Below, piece by piece: positions 32,930 through 44,402 of a stretch of 64,000 bases of DNA. The notes beneath the pieces were generated by a model. It worked only from the letters and a program-made list of their open reading frames with translations, did not search any database and was not told where the DNA came from. The position numbers and the translations under genes are program-made. Location of the stretch: assembly GCA_038373865.1 (NCBI GenBank), contig JAXGGA010003008.1:46428-110427 (forward strand). Reading direction: 5' to 3'. This DNA comes from Uloborus plumipes. Its lineage: Eukaryota > Arthropoda > Arachnida > Araneae > Uloboridae. The first letter of the stretch is position 1; the number at the start of each line of letters is the position of its first letter.

Positions 32930-35528
32930 GGAAAGAAAAATTGTCCCTCAAAAGTTGCGATAGACCCCAGAGGGTACATACTTTTTTTACTAAATTCTTT
33001 TTCTGCCTACGATATAATATTTAAAAAGACATTTTAGAAAAAGAAATAAAAGCAGCAATGAACATAAATTGGGAAGGACATTAAGAGGATTTTTACCTCC
33101 GGCTCGATCATTGGCTATTCCTAACTGAGGAGCCCATAATAAGGGCGAAACTGCAGTCTTAGGATGCTATGATCGAGCTGTGGGTGCATTTGCTTCATAA
33201 ACTGGGAAGCTGGGAATAACTTTGAAAACTTACCCTTTTTTCTTCAGATTGTGAACGATGTCATTTTTGATAAAGATCATATTAAGACTGTTACAGAACA
33301 CATTTTACAGTGGTTATGTGCCGCAAGCTGTTAATAACGAATGGCAACAATACCGAGGTACTCACCGAACACTATTATTTGGTTGAAATGTTCATTTTGG
33401 GGAAATTCAGACCCTTTTTTGGACCGTCCCTAAAAAGGGACGCCAGGCATTAATGAGTTTTAAAAGATTTAGTTTGTTTGAATTGAAACTATTCGTTACG
33501 GATATAAACGAAAAAGGCAGACTGGCCAAAAACATAACGTAACATCGAATAAAAAAAACAATGCACAATGTCGAAAATGGACTCATCCATCAACACACTC
33601 TATACCCTGTGTAACCAGAGGAGGCGGCCAGAAGTGAAATATCCCCTGATGGTTGTCATAGTTAAGGCGCTATGGGCTTTTCTCTCACTTAGCTTTAGTA
33701 ACAATGGTTAAATCCAAACGATTTAAATTAAAGATTGATTTTGAAGTATTTATATAACGTATACTCATAATGGAAGTGTTAACCTATGCTAACATAAATA
33801 AGAGGCCGAGGTAGTGTGGTCGGCAGAAGTGAAAGGAACAGATAGACATTTTTAACAAACAGTATAAATTTATTTTGACCAAAACATTGTAAACATTGAA
33901 AAAATTTGATACGCCCAAAAAATTTTGAAGTTTCAAAATACCCCCCAATTATATTTAGAAAATTTAGAAAGTCCTAGAACAGAATTTGGAGTTCACTCCT
34001 TAGATTTTCACAATAATACCATCTCAGGAACGGAAGTCCACCGGTTTCAGCTGGTACATAGTCCACCTTTCTGGGTATGGCGTCACAGTCCACAGCTCAA
34101 CTTCAATTTCTGCCACTTGTCTGGTAGACAGGCCTGACGAGGGGTTCCATTATCCAAGGGATGGGTTCAGCCAGACACCAAGAAATTATTACTCAGAAGG
34201 AGCCAGTTGGTTTGGTCGCCACATGACCAAAATTGGGAAAGCAGGTTTCCTCTTAGGAACTTGAAGATTTTTATAGCGGCGGAACGATAGAACTGTCCGC
34301 AGTGACTAGTAGGTGAAACTCTCAAAATCCCCGAACATTAATTCGTTCGGCCAAATTCTTTAAAAAACATTTAAAGTAAACTAATTAAAAATGCCTGCCT
34401 GGTATAACATAAGTGGTTGAAGGCACCAGCCTTTTTCAAAAAGTTACAGCACCACTAAACGAAAAGCACGCCCCGCGTGTACGCAGAAACAACACAGCGC
34501 AAAAAATAACAACACTAAGACATGACAGGACAGATCAGAACACACAGCTTGGAAAGTCTATCATTCTTATAGTTGCAGACGATGGAACGTAGTGGCGTGA
34601 CGTCGAGACAAAATTTAAATAGAACTTTAGTAAAAATACAACTCAACTTTTAAAAAAACACAGCTTAGGGAAGTTTCTTAAATTGTTTACCCTCTTCGAG
34701 GAAGCAAGTTGTTCCTCAACACTAAAGCTCTGACGTCACACCATCACGGAAACATACACTTCTGTCACTAGTGATGGGATTGTTTGCCGGCGTGCTAGGA
34801 TGAAAATAAAAAATGGGATTTCTTTCCCCCCGGGACGTGCAGGCAAGGAAAGTAGGTGCAATTAACATTTTTTTTTTTTTTTTAATTCGTTTAGGGACTT
34901 TCTCCAAGAGAAAATAAAGGGCCATGCTAACAGGAAGGTCTTGCTAAAACAAACTATTTAGCACTGGATTTGTTAGAAAACGTTTAGAAATAAGTGCGTA
35001 CGAGGACATAAATGAAAGCGTGAGCCTCATTAAATGAACATAAAATAAATGAAATGCCTCAACAGCAGTGTAATAAAAAAGAGTGAAACAGTTGTCTTTG
35101 GTGCGGTTTCCATGGAGACGATGCAAAATTTCTATAATTGATACGCCTATTTTAAAGTAACAGAGTATAATATACTTTTTTCCCCACATAGTCAAAAATA
35201 CCAATATTTATGGTTGAATATGAAGCAAGATAAAATGAGTATGTGTTTGTTCATTGTAGATTTAGTTCTTTTCCAATTAAAGGATTGACTTAGGAGCAAG
35301 CATAGCCATTGTGATTCATTTTTGTTATAAATTTGTTCTAATTGCAAAGGTAAATTTGATGTTTTATTCATTGATGAGTAGTATTAAGTTATTTATACAG
35401 TTATGGAACCTTTTTACTTTTGGGACTATAAATGTTTGCTCTTTTGTAATTTAATTTTGATAATGTTATTCTTAATCAATAACATTTTTGTATCGGAATA
35501 ATTGGAATAGCACTTTTCAAATAAAATA
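32930..35528. other. Intron 8, unassigned long stretch
   Basis: About 2.6 kb. 33590-34720 is less AT-rich and may be an old LTR element (GGAGGCGGCCAGAAGTGAAA near 33619 and GTGGTCGGCAGAAGTGAAAG near 33818 are related words), but I found no terminal repeats, primer site or coding motifs. Confidence 0.35.
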
Positions 35529-36250
35529 CTAGCCTGCATGGCTCGGCATTGCAAGGGCTTTTTCAGAAATAAAAGCAAAGTCAAGTAGCGCATGCTTAAC
35601 ACTCTCCCTCAATGAGAAATGAAAAAGTTACGGCATCATTTTCCATTAGGATGAGACCAAACTGCTCATTTTTCCTCAAAGCGAAAAAGTTGTTTTAATA
35701 CTTGGATAGCAGACAAAAAAAGTCCTTGCTAAAAACATCATACAGAATTTTATTTGTTAACGCATATTCAAAATGGCAACAGAAATGAACAAAAATTATT
35801 GATTAGAAAAGAAATGACGGAAAATGTGGTTTCATTAATTATAATTAAGAAAAGAAATTCCAACAGAAAATCATCATTAGAATTTAATTTCAAAATGTTA
35901 ACAGAGGAAAATGAAAGTCTTTAATTAGTATAAAAGAGAAATGATGAAAAAAAAATCGTAATTTTATTAGTCAGAGAAAAATTCCAAACTAAAAATAATT
36001 GTTAGAAGTTAGTTGTAACAAGTATTCAAAATGTCAACGGAAAGAATTAAATCTTTGAGTTATAAATAGTTAAAAAATAATTTAACGTTTTATTAATATC
36101 TCAGCTAATTAAAGTCTCACAATGACGTGGTCAGTCTTATTGTTTTGCTCGTAAAATTTCAAATAGAACGGTACATCTTTCGATTCTCTACTCTCTGCGG
36201 TTTTTGAGCAGTGAGTTCGTGCTTTAGACAGACAGGCAAACAGATTTTGC
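35529..36250 (-). mobile_element. Non-autonomous Helitron, 5' end unclear
   Basis: It begins (+ strand) CTAGCCTGCATGGCTCGGCA after an A, like the 3' end of the Helitron at 20644, and shares TCAAGTAGCNCATGCTTAAC-type sequence with 21001-21030. It fades out near AGACAGACAGGCAAACAG at about 36217-36240. No helicase ORF. Confidence 0.6.
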
Positions 36251-36394
36251 TAGCATTCATGGTACAGCATTCACATTATTTTTCATGTTAAACGTGTATA
36301 TGTTCAATAAAACTGTCATTTTTTTCTGGCATGCCACTGAACGCGGGGCCTCACCGTAAATGTGTCTCTCTTCCGCCGTAACCTGATCCGTTTG

Positions 36395-36640
36395 TAAAAT
36401 ATTCTTCCATGACCTATTTATGGTTTGAAAGATTATATATATATATAAATAAATAATAGCTGAACATATGGCACTATGGCCTAGCTGACATGTGATTGGT
36501 CGAGAGCGCAGAGCTCATTTGCATACGATCGATCAATCCGGTGTCAGCTGGGCTAGTAGCCGTGTCCTTAACTGGTGCCCTGCTGATCATATGGTTTTCA
36601 GTCTGTCTGGTTTTCTTTGAGTGTGTCCTTGCATGATGCT
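36395..36640 (+). repeat. Dispersed repeat R2 copy 2 (probable LTR piece)
   Basis: Second copy of the repeat at 31195. Its continuation at about 36630-36680 (GCTAGTTCCTGAAAG, AAAGATGTCT) matches 32325-32355, so the last ~70 bp of introns 7 and 8 are related up to the polypyrimidine tracts. Confidence 0.7.
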
Positions 36641-36697
36641 AGTTCCTGAAAGTAAAGATGTCTTACTTTTTATTACATATTGTTTTCTCCCTTGCAG

Positions 36698-36829
36698 CAC
36701 TTCGAGAGGTGCCCCCCCGAGGTGCCCCTGGTGGTCCACGCGGAAGGGTCCACGGCTGCCAAGGCCATCCTGCTGTCCGTCTTCACCCACCGCTCCATCC
36801 ACGTCTGCCACGTAGCCACCAAGGAAGAG
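36698..36829 (+). CDS. CAD: CAD exon 9: dihydroorotase, metal-binding histidines
   Basis: 44 codons, phase 0/0, acceptor CTTGCAG, donor GAG|GTGAGA. It encodes VPLVVHAEGSTAA and HRSIHVCHVATKEE. The His of VVHAE and of HVCHVA are the remaining histidine ligands of the binuclear zinc site. A MITE starts 41 bp after the exon. Confidence 0.96.
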
Positions 36830-36870
36830 GTGAGAGACTCCGAGCTCCGGTGGTGGCCCACACTGATTTA

Positions 36871-37161
36871 GGCAGGGATTCAAGTGAAACAGGCTATCGC
36901 AAATTACAATCGCTACTGGAAATGAATTACATTAGAACGTTTCTTGATAAAAACACCGTGACGTTTGCCTATGAAAAACGAGCTAGATAAAACGTCACAG
37001 CCTACTTGGCGAATAAGAGGAGATCGCCGAGTGCTTGTGAGCTCTTATTGGCTCCACCCGTAGTGACGTCATGCCAAGTTAAGTTGATGATAATGTAATT
37101 CACTTCCAGTAGCGATTGCAATTCGAAGCGATCGCACTGCTGTTTCACTTGAATCCCTGCC
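36871..37161. mobile_element. MITE with inverted ends, TTA flanks
   Basis: 291 bp. Ends GGCAGGGATTCAAGTGAAAC and the inverse GTTTCACTTGAATCCCTGCC, flanked by TTA (36868-36870, 37162-37164), compatible with a 3-bp Harbinger-type or a TA duplication. Inner arms share ACAATCGCTACTGGAA. Related single ends lie near 21236 and 61132. Confidence 0.82.
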
Positions 37162-37166
37162 TTAGT

Positions 37167-37641
37167 GTGAGACAGGCTAATTTTAGCGTGGGGACCACAT
37201 TTATTAAGACGTAATTAGAAACAAATAAAACAGTTTTTGATAGATGGGTTTTTCGGTGAAAGTTGTACCCATCAATCATTCTGTTAACTAGCAGAGAAAG
37301 TGGTCCCGTTGTGAGCTCAGGCGGAAAAAAGGATGACCATTTTATAAAAATAAACTATTTATTTAACGAATGTAAAATGGCTGAAAGAACATCAACGGTG
37401 TAAAAAACAGAAACAACATTACAGTCCTTAAACAATAATAAACATACTAAAAAGTTAACACAGATATTGCCCTGCCATTACATAAGACGATCGCAGTTTG
37501 CTAATTCTCGAAAGGTTAAGGCATTGAAAGCCAAGACATGCTCGAGGTCGAAGCGAGTCGGCCTTCCTTCCGAGCATCAACGGCTAAAGGAAACTGAAAA
37601 AGAAGTATCATGTGCTTTTATCCCTAGCTCATATTCATGGG
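37167..37641 (-). mobile_element. LTR-like sequence left of the BEL insertion
   Basis: TGTGAGACAGGCTAATTTTA... and GCGTGGGGACCACA loosely resemble the L2 start (TGATGTCCCAGACTGG, GTATGGGGCATC). It continues on the other side of the BEL element at 43670. It is probably an L2-related LTR that the BEL copy split; the outer borders and target duplication are not resolved. Confidence 0.4.
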
Positions 37642-37868
37642 TAAAAACAAATGCAAACTAATCATCTAATGCTTGATTGGTGTAGGTGAAAAGAGAAGGC
37701 AGAAATTTTCAACTAATTTTCTTTTATTACATAACGGTGGTTCAGCATTCTGCCTCTCTCGTTTTCCAGAGAGCTACTGACTCATCGACACTGGCGGCGG
37801 GGAGTGAGAGCAGTGGAAGTAGTAGTTAATTCTTAGCCAAATCATACACAAAGAAAAAATATTCCACA
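37642..37868 (-). repeat. BEL 3' LTR
   Basis: 227 bp, identical by eye to 43443-43669. It carries the minus-strand purine tract just outside at 37869-37880. Confidence 0.93.
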
Positions 37869-38039
37869 CTCCCCACCGAACTCTGTTTACAGAGTTCTAT
37901 AAACTGATAATACTAATCAATTAACACTAAAAAATAACTAAGCTAAATAATCACAATATCAAAATACTGCAAAATTAAATCACAACATAAACACTGATAT
38001 ACACTAAACAAATTAACCTTTTGAGTGAATGAGCAAGAA

Positions 38040-41000
38040 TTAATTTACTTCAAGAGGATAGACCAATTGTACTGACCGCTTAAATAAGCCTCTGGGGGTT
38101 TTAATAAGGCAGGATCTTACCAGACCGTCTCTACCTTTATAAGTTTCTTCGATGATACCTAAGTCCCATAAAAATTTAGATTTAGATGGTCCTTGTAGAA
38201 GAACTACGTCCTTTGCCTTTAGTTCTGCCTTAGGGACAGGAATCGCAAGATTGTGGGCTGTTTTAAGGGCCAGAAGATAGCTGTCTTTCCATTTGGTCCA
38301 GATTCTTTTCAATAAGACGACTTGATACCTTTTCCTCTTCGTCAGGCACTCACTACTGTTGATCAATTCCAAGAAGTGTTGAGGATACTTAAAACTGTTT
38401 CTGAAGGGATGAAGAAAATGAGCCGGAGTCAGGGCTTCAGGCTCTCCAGCTTCACTGTACACGAAACTCAGCGGACGATGATTCACTACAGTTTCGACTT
38501 CAGAAAGGACTGTAGTCATCTCCTCAAAGGTAAGCAAAGCTCGTCCAAGGATCTTCTTCAGAGGATCTTTAATGGTCTTCATCAGGCGTTCATAAAACCC
38601 TCCCCACCATGGCGAGAGTTCCATGATGAATTTCCAGGTTATTCCTTCAGAAGCAACAAAATCTTGGATTTCGGGATCTCGAAATATCCTCTTAAAGGAG
38701 GATAACTCTTTGTTTGCACTCTTGAAGGTCTTAGCATTATCGGAATAAATGATTCTGCAGTTTCCTCTACGGGCAAGGAACCTCCGAAACGCTAAGAGGA
38801 AATTCTCTGTTGACATATTGGAAACTAATTCCAAGTGTACTCCTCTGGTTACTGCACAAGTGAAGAGACATATGTAAGCTTTCTGTCTCTCTTCACCTTC
38901 TTTGATGTAGACTGGTCCGGTGAAGTCCACTCCAACCACGCTAAAGGGTGGTGTCATGGCCAATCTGTCTCCAGGAATGGGTGCCGTCATCTGAGTAGCT
39001 GGTTTCACGGCAAATCTTCGGCAGATGAGACAGCGCTTGATGAGCTGTTTGATGCACTGTCTTCCCTTAGGAATCCAAAACTTCTTTCTAACTCTAGTCA
39101 GAGTGTAGTCTACTCCCGAATGAAAGGATCGTTCGTGTTCTCTTTGTACTATGAGACTTGTTAACGTCGCTTTGTTTGGGAGAAGTACGGGCTTCTTTTC
39201 TTCGTACGTCAGGTGATCACCTTCTTCCAAACGGCTTGATACTCTTATGATTCCATCTTCATCCAGGAATGGGGACAGGGTGAAGATAGAAGAGTCTTGG
39301 TCAACCGACCTTCCTCGTTGGAGACACTTCAACTCTGACGGGTAGAACTCTGCCTGAACCTCTCGCAAGAGGATTTTCTCAGCTTCTTCAAGCTCTTGCG
39401 CCGTTAGGTTTTCTTCAAAACATCTTCTTCCTCTTGCTGCTGATACGAATCTTCTTATCCAGGCCATGATTCTTAGAACCTTCAAGTATGAGCTATACTT
39501 AGATGTGTCCAGCAGCTTCTTCTTCGGCTCCACTACGCATTCGTGAACAGTCACATCCTTCATCTCAAGCGTGTGGCGATCTACTTCATGATGTTCTTGT
39601 GAAGGCCACTCCTCCTCGGCACGAGACAACCAGTCGGGACCATGGAACCATAGACGTGACTCTCGCAGGACGGAAACGGGAATCCCACGAGAGATCAGAT
39701 CCGCTGGGTTATCTTTACCAGGCACATGGAACCAATTCGCTTCTGAAGTCAGCTTCTGGATTTCCTGGACTCTGTTGGACACGAACTGTTTCAACTTGAG
39801 GGGAGAAGATTTGACCCAACACAGCACAATCAACGAATCCGTCCAAAGGCAAATTTCGTCCACGCGGATAGTAGCACTAAGGGAGTTCAACACTGTTTTA
39901 CACAGTCTTGCTGAGAGAACAGCCCCCATAAGTTCCAGACGAGGTAAAGTTTGTTGAAGTTCATGAGTCTTTGATTTCAATGGCGATACTCTACCTTTCG
40001 CCGATATTAATGATGTTACTATTTTACCATCACGAGTTATGATTCTGAAATAGGATACAGTACCAAAAGCTTTTAAACTGGCGTCAGAAAATATATGAAG
40101 TTCAATACGATCTACAATCCTATTCCCTGTCTCGAAAAAGTAGTAACGCGGTATTTCCCACAAATTTAATTCTCTTATATCGTCGCACAACTGTCTCCAT
40201 GTGGACCCGATTTCTGAAGAAAGAGTTTCATCCCATTCTACGTTTGCCTTCCACAACGATTGGATCAACATTTTTATCCTGATAGTAAAGGGACCAAGAA
40301 AGCCTATGGGATCAAATATCATACCCACTACCCTCAAAATATGACGTTTCGTCAAAACTGGCATTGCAATAACCGTGATCAAATTTCTCATATCAAAATA
40401 AAGAATGTCCTTATCAGGATTCCAACCCAATCCCAAAACTTTAAGGGGGTAACTACCTTGAGCTAGACTTTTATTCACGCTTTTCCCGTTTTCTACATGG
40501 ACACCTGAGTTTTCCCACAATTTACAAAGTTCTTTACTGTTACTTTGCCACTTCCTTAACTCCATGCCAGCATCCTTAAATACTTGGGTACATTCAAGGC
40601 TAGTCTTTAACGCTTCTTCTACGGTCTGTCTGCCACTAATTAGATCATCAACGTACAGATTTTCATTTAAGATTTGGAAGGTTGATGGTAAGTCCTCAGC
40701 ATAATTTTTTATGTGTTCTTTTATAGTGGCAGCTAACAAAAATGGGGAACAATTAATACCGAAGAGCACACGGCAAAATCGGTAAACTATAGGGTTTTTC
40801 TGGTCAAGCTCATTAATCCAAAAGAACCTAGATACATCCCTATCAATTGGATCAAGTTCTAACTGTAAAAACGCTTGCCGTATGTCTGCTGTAATTGCAA
40901 TAGGATTCTCTCTAAACCTAAGTAACAAATCCAAAATATCAGGGTATAGATTAGGGCCAACATGAAGACAGTCATTTAACGACAACTCATTATTCGCGTG

Positions 41001-43334
41001 GCTGGACGCATCAAACACAATTCTTAGCCTACTCGTTACTTTATCGTTCCTGACAACTGCTCTGTGAGGCAGATAAAACTCAACCCCTTTTTGACTATTT
41101 TCCTCAGGGACCCTCTCTATAATACCTTCGCGTTCATACCCCTCAATTACTTCTTTATATTCATTAAAGAGATCCAAATTGTTTAGAAATCGCAGACGCA
41201 ATCTACGAAATCTTTCTGACGCCACTTCAAAATTGCTTTTCAACATTTCTCTTGCATTATCCTTCCACAACAGATTAACTGTATACCTGTTACCATCGAA
41301 TTTAAGATTAGACTTAAATTGCTTTAATTGTTCATTTTCACATAATGAATCACTCTTATCAACTATACCCAACGTTTCCAAATCATGAAACTTTGACAAA
41401 TCATTTAACACTACTGCTTTACTGACAGAAACACTAGAGCACAAAACCTCTTTTTCAAATTCACATCCCGCCACGAGCCATCCAAATTGAGACTTTATTG
41501 CCGTTAAATGTGGCGTTATTTCAACCCTATCGTTCAGCACAGTTTCCCAAAAAACATCTGCACCTAACAAAATATCGCACTCGCATATTTCTCCTTCACG
41601 CGCGCTAACATCTGCAAGATCCAATCCAAGGTCTTTCATTTTCTTTATTATTTTTTCCGAGGGGGGTAGAATCGGCGCCGAACTTATAGTTTCGGTTATC
41701 AAACATTCCACAACCTTTTTCTTATTGCTTTCTTTTTTGTTTTGTAACTCAACGCGAACCACAGGATATGCTTTTTCTTTCGCACTTTTTGCCCCAAAAG
41801 AGAACACTGAAAGATTTTCATGATTTATTGGTTTCAAATCTAAACTTCCAGCTAAGGATTCACTAATGAAAGATCTATGCGACCCTTGATCAAGGAGAAC
41901 ACGTACGTGCTTAGTTTTGGTTCCCGATTTAGCAATAACAGAGCACGTTTGCAACATAACTCTTTTCTGTCCGGCAATATTATTGTGATTTTGGGAAACG
42001 GAACTGAACGACTGTGTCTCACCTTTTTGGTCCGATTCTGATACATAATTACAAATTGACTCATGGTGGGATCTAGAACCACATTTACAAATAGTTCTGT
42101 TTTTACAAAAACGCCAAACATGATTCTTATTGAAACACTTTAGACATCTATACTCTCTTTTTAACTTTTCTACTTTTTTATCCAGTTCAACATCACACTT
42201 GTACTTATCATGAGACTTATTACAAAATAAGCAATTAGGAACAACAGTGTTAAATGCAGCAGCTGAGGCCTGATAGTTATTTCTACGATTGCCAAAGGAT
42301 GGGTTTTGGTTTTCAAATTTTCTGACCCTTTGAGAACTATTGTTTTGACTCGTCAGCGTAATCGCCGATTCTCGGCATTCTACCTCATTTCTTAGATATT
42401 CAATAAGCTCATTAATGTTAAACTCATCCCGAGATTTTTTCTTACGGTTATATTCTAAGCCCATTTCTCCCGGCATTTTCTCTAAAATAACGGGACACAA
42501 TAAACTACCATAAGAACCCGTTGTCACGTTCAAAGAACTTAAACTTCGAATATGCATCTCACATGTATCATAGAATTTACGTAAACCTTTGACATCACGG
42601 GCATCTCTAACACTAGGAATATCTAATAATTTTTTCATATGAGCACTAATTATCAAGTCAGTACGACCAAAACGATCCTTCAATAGTTTCAAGGCTGAGT
42701 CATAGTTCACAGCGGTCAACGCAAAACCCGAAACGGCACTTAATGCCGATCCCCCCAAGTAACTTTTTAAATATGTAAACTTTTCAACTTTGCCTAAACA
42801 ATCATTGCTATGAATGGCATTGTCATACTGGTTATAGAACTCAAGCCAGTTAAGGGGATCACCATAGAATTTAGATAAAACTAATGTCGGCAATTTAAAT
42901 TGCTGCTGATTTACACCGCCGCCACTATTCGCTATCAACTCAGAATCAGAATGCACAATAGCAGTACTAATGGGAGCGACACTCTGCTTGTTAGAATTTT
43001 TTACGTATCTCTCAATTTTTCCTCGAAACATAATAATTTTCTCATTATAATCTTCACTCGTTAATACTTCGTTTTCAATCTCATCTTCCTTTAAAAATCC
43101 TAAAATCTCCTGATCTAATTCTTTCAGAGATTGAAACTTCTCGATCAACTGATCGGAATAGGTTAGCAATTCATCACATTGGATGTCCAATGTGTATGCA
43201 TCATTCAAAACAGCAGCCAACGTATTTTGAATTTTTGTAAGAAGCTTGCTGGTTGCTGCTCTTAATCCAGCTCGCTTTTTCTTAAACACAACAGAGTTTC
43301 GCTCTTCAACTGTAGATTCATCTTTATCACTCAT
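38040..43334 (-). CDS. BEL/Pao Gag-Pol polyprotein, intact 1,764 codons
   Basis: Order along the protein: Gag-like region (FYGDPLNWLEFYNQYD, about residue 160), CCHC-type zinc knuckles (about 365-420), aspartic protease with LLDQGSHRSF (about 481), reverse transcriptase with YVDD (about 892), RNase H with FSDAS (about 1078), integrase HHCC (about 1400-1445) and catalytic core VGVDFTGP, YSDNAKTF, PWWGGFYERL (about 1465-1575), then a basic C-terminal domain (WTKWKDSYLLAL). This order and the protease type are those of Pao/BEL elements. There are no stops or frameshifts and no envelope-like ORF. It would drive copying of the element through an RNA intermediate. Confidence 0.95.
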   Translation of the reverse strand: MSDKDESTVEERNSVVFKKKRAGLRAATSKLLTKIQNTLAAVLNDAYTLDIQCDELLTYSDQLIEKFQSLKELDQEILGFLKEDEIENEVLTSEDYNEKIIMFRGKIERYVKNSNKQSVAPISTAIVHSDSELIANSGGGVNQQQFKLPTLVLSKFYGDPLNWLEFYNQYDNAIHSNDCLGKVEKFTYLKSYLGGSALSAVSGFALTAVNYDSALKLLKDRFGRTDLIISAHMKKLLDIPSVRDARDVKGLRKFYDTCEMHIRSLSSLNVTTGSYGSLLCPVILEKMPGEMGLEYNRKKKSRDEFNINELIEYLRNEVECRESAITLTSQNNSSQRVRKFENQNPSFGNRRNNYQASAAAFNTVVPNCLFCNKSHDKYKCDVELDKKVEKLKREYRCLKCFNKNHVWRFCKNRTICKCGSRSHHESICNYVSESDQKGETQSFSSVSQNHNNIAGQKRVMLQTCSVIAKSGTKTKHVRVLLDQGSHRSFISESLAGSLDLKPINHENLSVFSFGAKSAKEKAYPVVRVELQNKKESNKKKVVECLITETISSAPILPPSEKIIKKMKDLGLDLADVSAREGEICECDILLGADVFWETVLNDRVEITPHLTAIKSQFGWLVAGCEFEKEVLCSSVSVSKAVVLNDLSKFHDLETLGIVDKSDSLCENEQLKQFKSNLKFDGNRYTVNLLWKDNAREMLKSNFEVASERFRRLRLRFLNNLDLFNEYKEVIEGYEREGIIERVPEENSQKGVEFYLPHRAVVRNDKVTSRLRIVFDASSHANNELSLNDCLHVGPNLYPDILDLLLRFRENPIAITADIRQAFLQLELDPIDRDVSRFFWINELDQKNPIVYRFCRVLFGINCSPFLLAATIKEHIKNYAEDLPSTFQILNENLYVDDLISGRQTVEEALKTSLECTQVFKDAGMELRKWQSNSKELCKLWENSGVHVENGKSVNKSLAQGSYPLKVLGLGWNPDKDILYFDMRNLITVIAMPVLTKRHILRVVGMIFDPIGFLGPFTIRIKMLIQSLWKANVEWDETLSSEIGSTWRQLCDDIRELNLWEIPRYYFFETGNRIVDRIELHIFSDASLKAFGTVSYFRIITRDGKIVTSLISAKGRVSPLKSKTHELQQTLPRLELMGAVLSARLCKTVLNSLSATIRVDEICLWTDSLIVLCWVKSSPLKLKQFVSNRVQEIQKLTSEANWFHVPGKDNPADLISRGIPVSVLRESRLWFHGPDWLSRAEEEWPSQEHHEVDRHTLEMKDVTVHECVVEPKKKLLDTSKYSSYLKVLRIMAWIRRFVSAARGRRCFEENLTAQELEEAEKILLREVQAEFYPSELKCLQRGRSVDQDSSIFTLSPFLDEDGIIRVSSRLEEGDHLTYEEKKPVLLPNKATLTSLIVQREHERSFHSGVDYTLTRVRKKFWIPKGRQCIKQLIKRCLICRRFAVKPATQMTAPIPGDRLAMTPPFSVVGVDFTGPVYIKEGEERQKAYICLFTCAVTRGVHLELVSNMSTENFLLAFRRFLARRGNCRIIYSDNAKTFKSANKELSSFKRIFRDPEIQDFVASEGITWKFIMELSPWWGGFYERLMKTIKDPLKKILGRALLTFEEMTTVLSEVETVVNHRPLSFVYSEAGEPEALTPAHFLHPFRNSFKYPQHFLELINSSECLTKRKRYQVVLLKRIWTKWKDSYLLALKTAHNLAIPVPKAELKAKDVVLLQGPSKSKFLWDLGIIEETYKGRDGLVRSCLIKTPRGLFKRSVQLVYPLEVN

Positions 43335-43442
43335 TTTTAACTAAGTAATAAGGCAAAGAAATACAATTCAAATTACTCTTACTCATTCACTTTACCTCTA
43401 CAACTTTTGCGAATCCAAAATCCTTTTTCGGTCGCTGCACCA

Positions 43443-43669
43443 TAAAAACAAATGCAAACTAATCATCTAATGCTTGATTGGTGTAGGTGAAAAGAGAAGG
43501 CAGAAATTTTCAACTAATTTTCTTTTATTACATAACGGTGGTTCAGCATTCTGCCTCTCTCGTTTTCCAGAGAGCTACTGACTCATCGACACTGGCGGCG
43601 GGGAGTGAGAGCAGTGGAAGTAGTAGTTAATTCTTAGCCAAATCATACACAAAGAAAAAATATTCCACA
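43443..43669 (-). repeat. BEL 5' LTR
   Basis: 227 bp, the promoter end of the element on the minus strand. It is followed at once by the primer-binding-site candidate at about 43427-43442. Confidence 0.93.
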
Positions 43670-43674
43670 ATGGG

Positions 43675-44391
43675 AGATCGCCCATCGGACAAGGCTATTG
43701 GCTAAAAGCACTACGCATGCACGAATGACGTCGTACACCAAAGGGTTGATCACGGCACGTGTTCGAGGCGTGACGTCATGAGCATGATTAGCATATGAGG
43801 AAAAACTGTTTAGTTGTTCTTTAACGAACAAAACATAACTAATAATAATGTTAGTTAAATCATATACAAAGACCAGACTGCCTGGTCTATCAGTTTTAAA
43901 TGACCACCGTTATCGTGACTTCCCTACTCGACCTTAACTTTACAACAAGGCTACCTTCTATTAACCAAGTCCATGTGCCTACAATGCTCGAAGAAAATGG
44001 CGAGCAATACAGCCAACTACAGCATACGCCGAAGCGGGGAGCCAGAAAGGAGATCCACGGCAGGTAAGCCGGCGAGTTCCAAAGTAGCAACCTGCTACCG
44101 AAAAGAAACTAAACAGCAAAAGTAGTAAGTAAGTAAGTCAAGTCCTCCCAGCAAGGCACACCCTTATATACCCACCTAATTTGCGTCAGAACGCCAACGT
44201 AAGGCCCCGCCCATACACGTGCCGAAGGCAACGGCCGATCCTGATGAGGTAAGTTTCTAATTTACATGTAGGCACGCCCTCTAGCGGGCAAAAGCAGGCA
44301 ATCACAAATGATGTGTATCTGAGCGTCGATTCGATGGAGGAAAACAATGAAGGGGTAAGTCAGAGGGATGACGGTAGCGCTAATTCTGTCG
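43675..44391 (-). mobile_element. L2-family LTR upstream of exon 10 (diverged)
   Basis: From TGACCACCGTTATC (43899) to GCTAATTCTGTC (44390) it follows L2 (GCCCCGCCCATACACGTGCC, GGCACGCCCTCTAGCGGGCA, AAGGGGTAAGT). 43675-43898 is L2-like or a second LTR; the left border is unclear. Orientation is the same as the other L2 copies. It ends about 11 bp before exon 10. Confidence 0.7.
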
Positions 44392-44402
44392 CTTTCTTCC
44401 AG

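Larger units (their letters stand above)
37642..43669 (-). mobile_element. Full-length BEL/Pao LTR retrotransposon
   Basis: 6,028 bp with two 227-bp LTRs (37642-37868 and 43443-43669) that read as identical, and a perfect 5-bp target duplication ATGGG (37637-37641, 43670-43674). On the minus strand the LTR begins TGTGGAATATT and ends TTTTTA. It is followed by a primer-binding-site candidate TGGTGCAGCGACC, and a purine tract GGTGGGGAG precedes the 3' LTR. It carries one intact ORF. Identical LTRs and an open ORF mean a very recent insertion. It lies in CAD intron 9, antisense to CAD. Confidence 0.95.

Noticed and set aside
36587..36990. Several overlapping ORFs around exon 9
   Set aside because: Shadows of the 44-codon DHOase exon caused by high GC.
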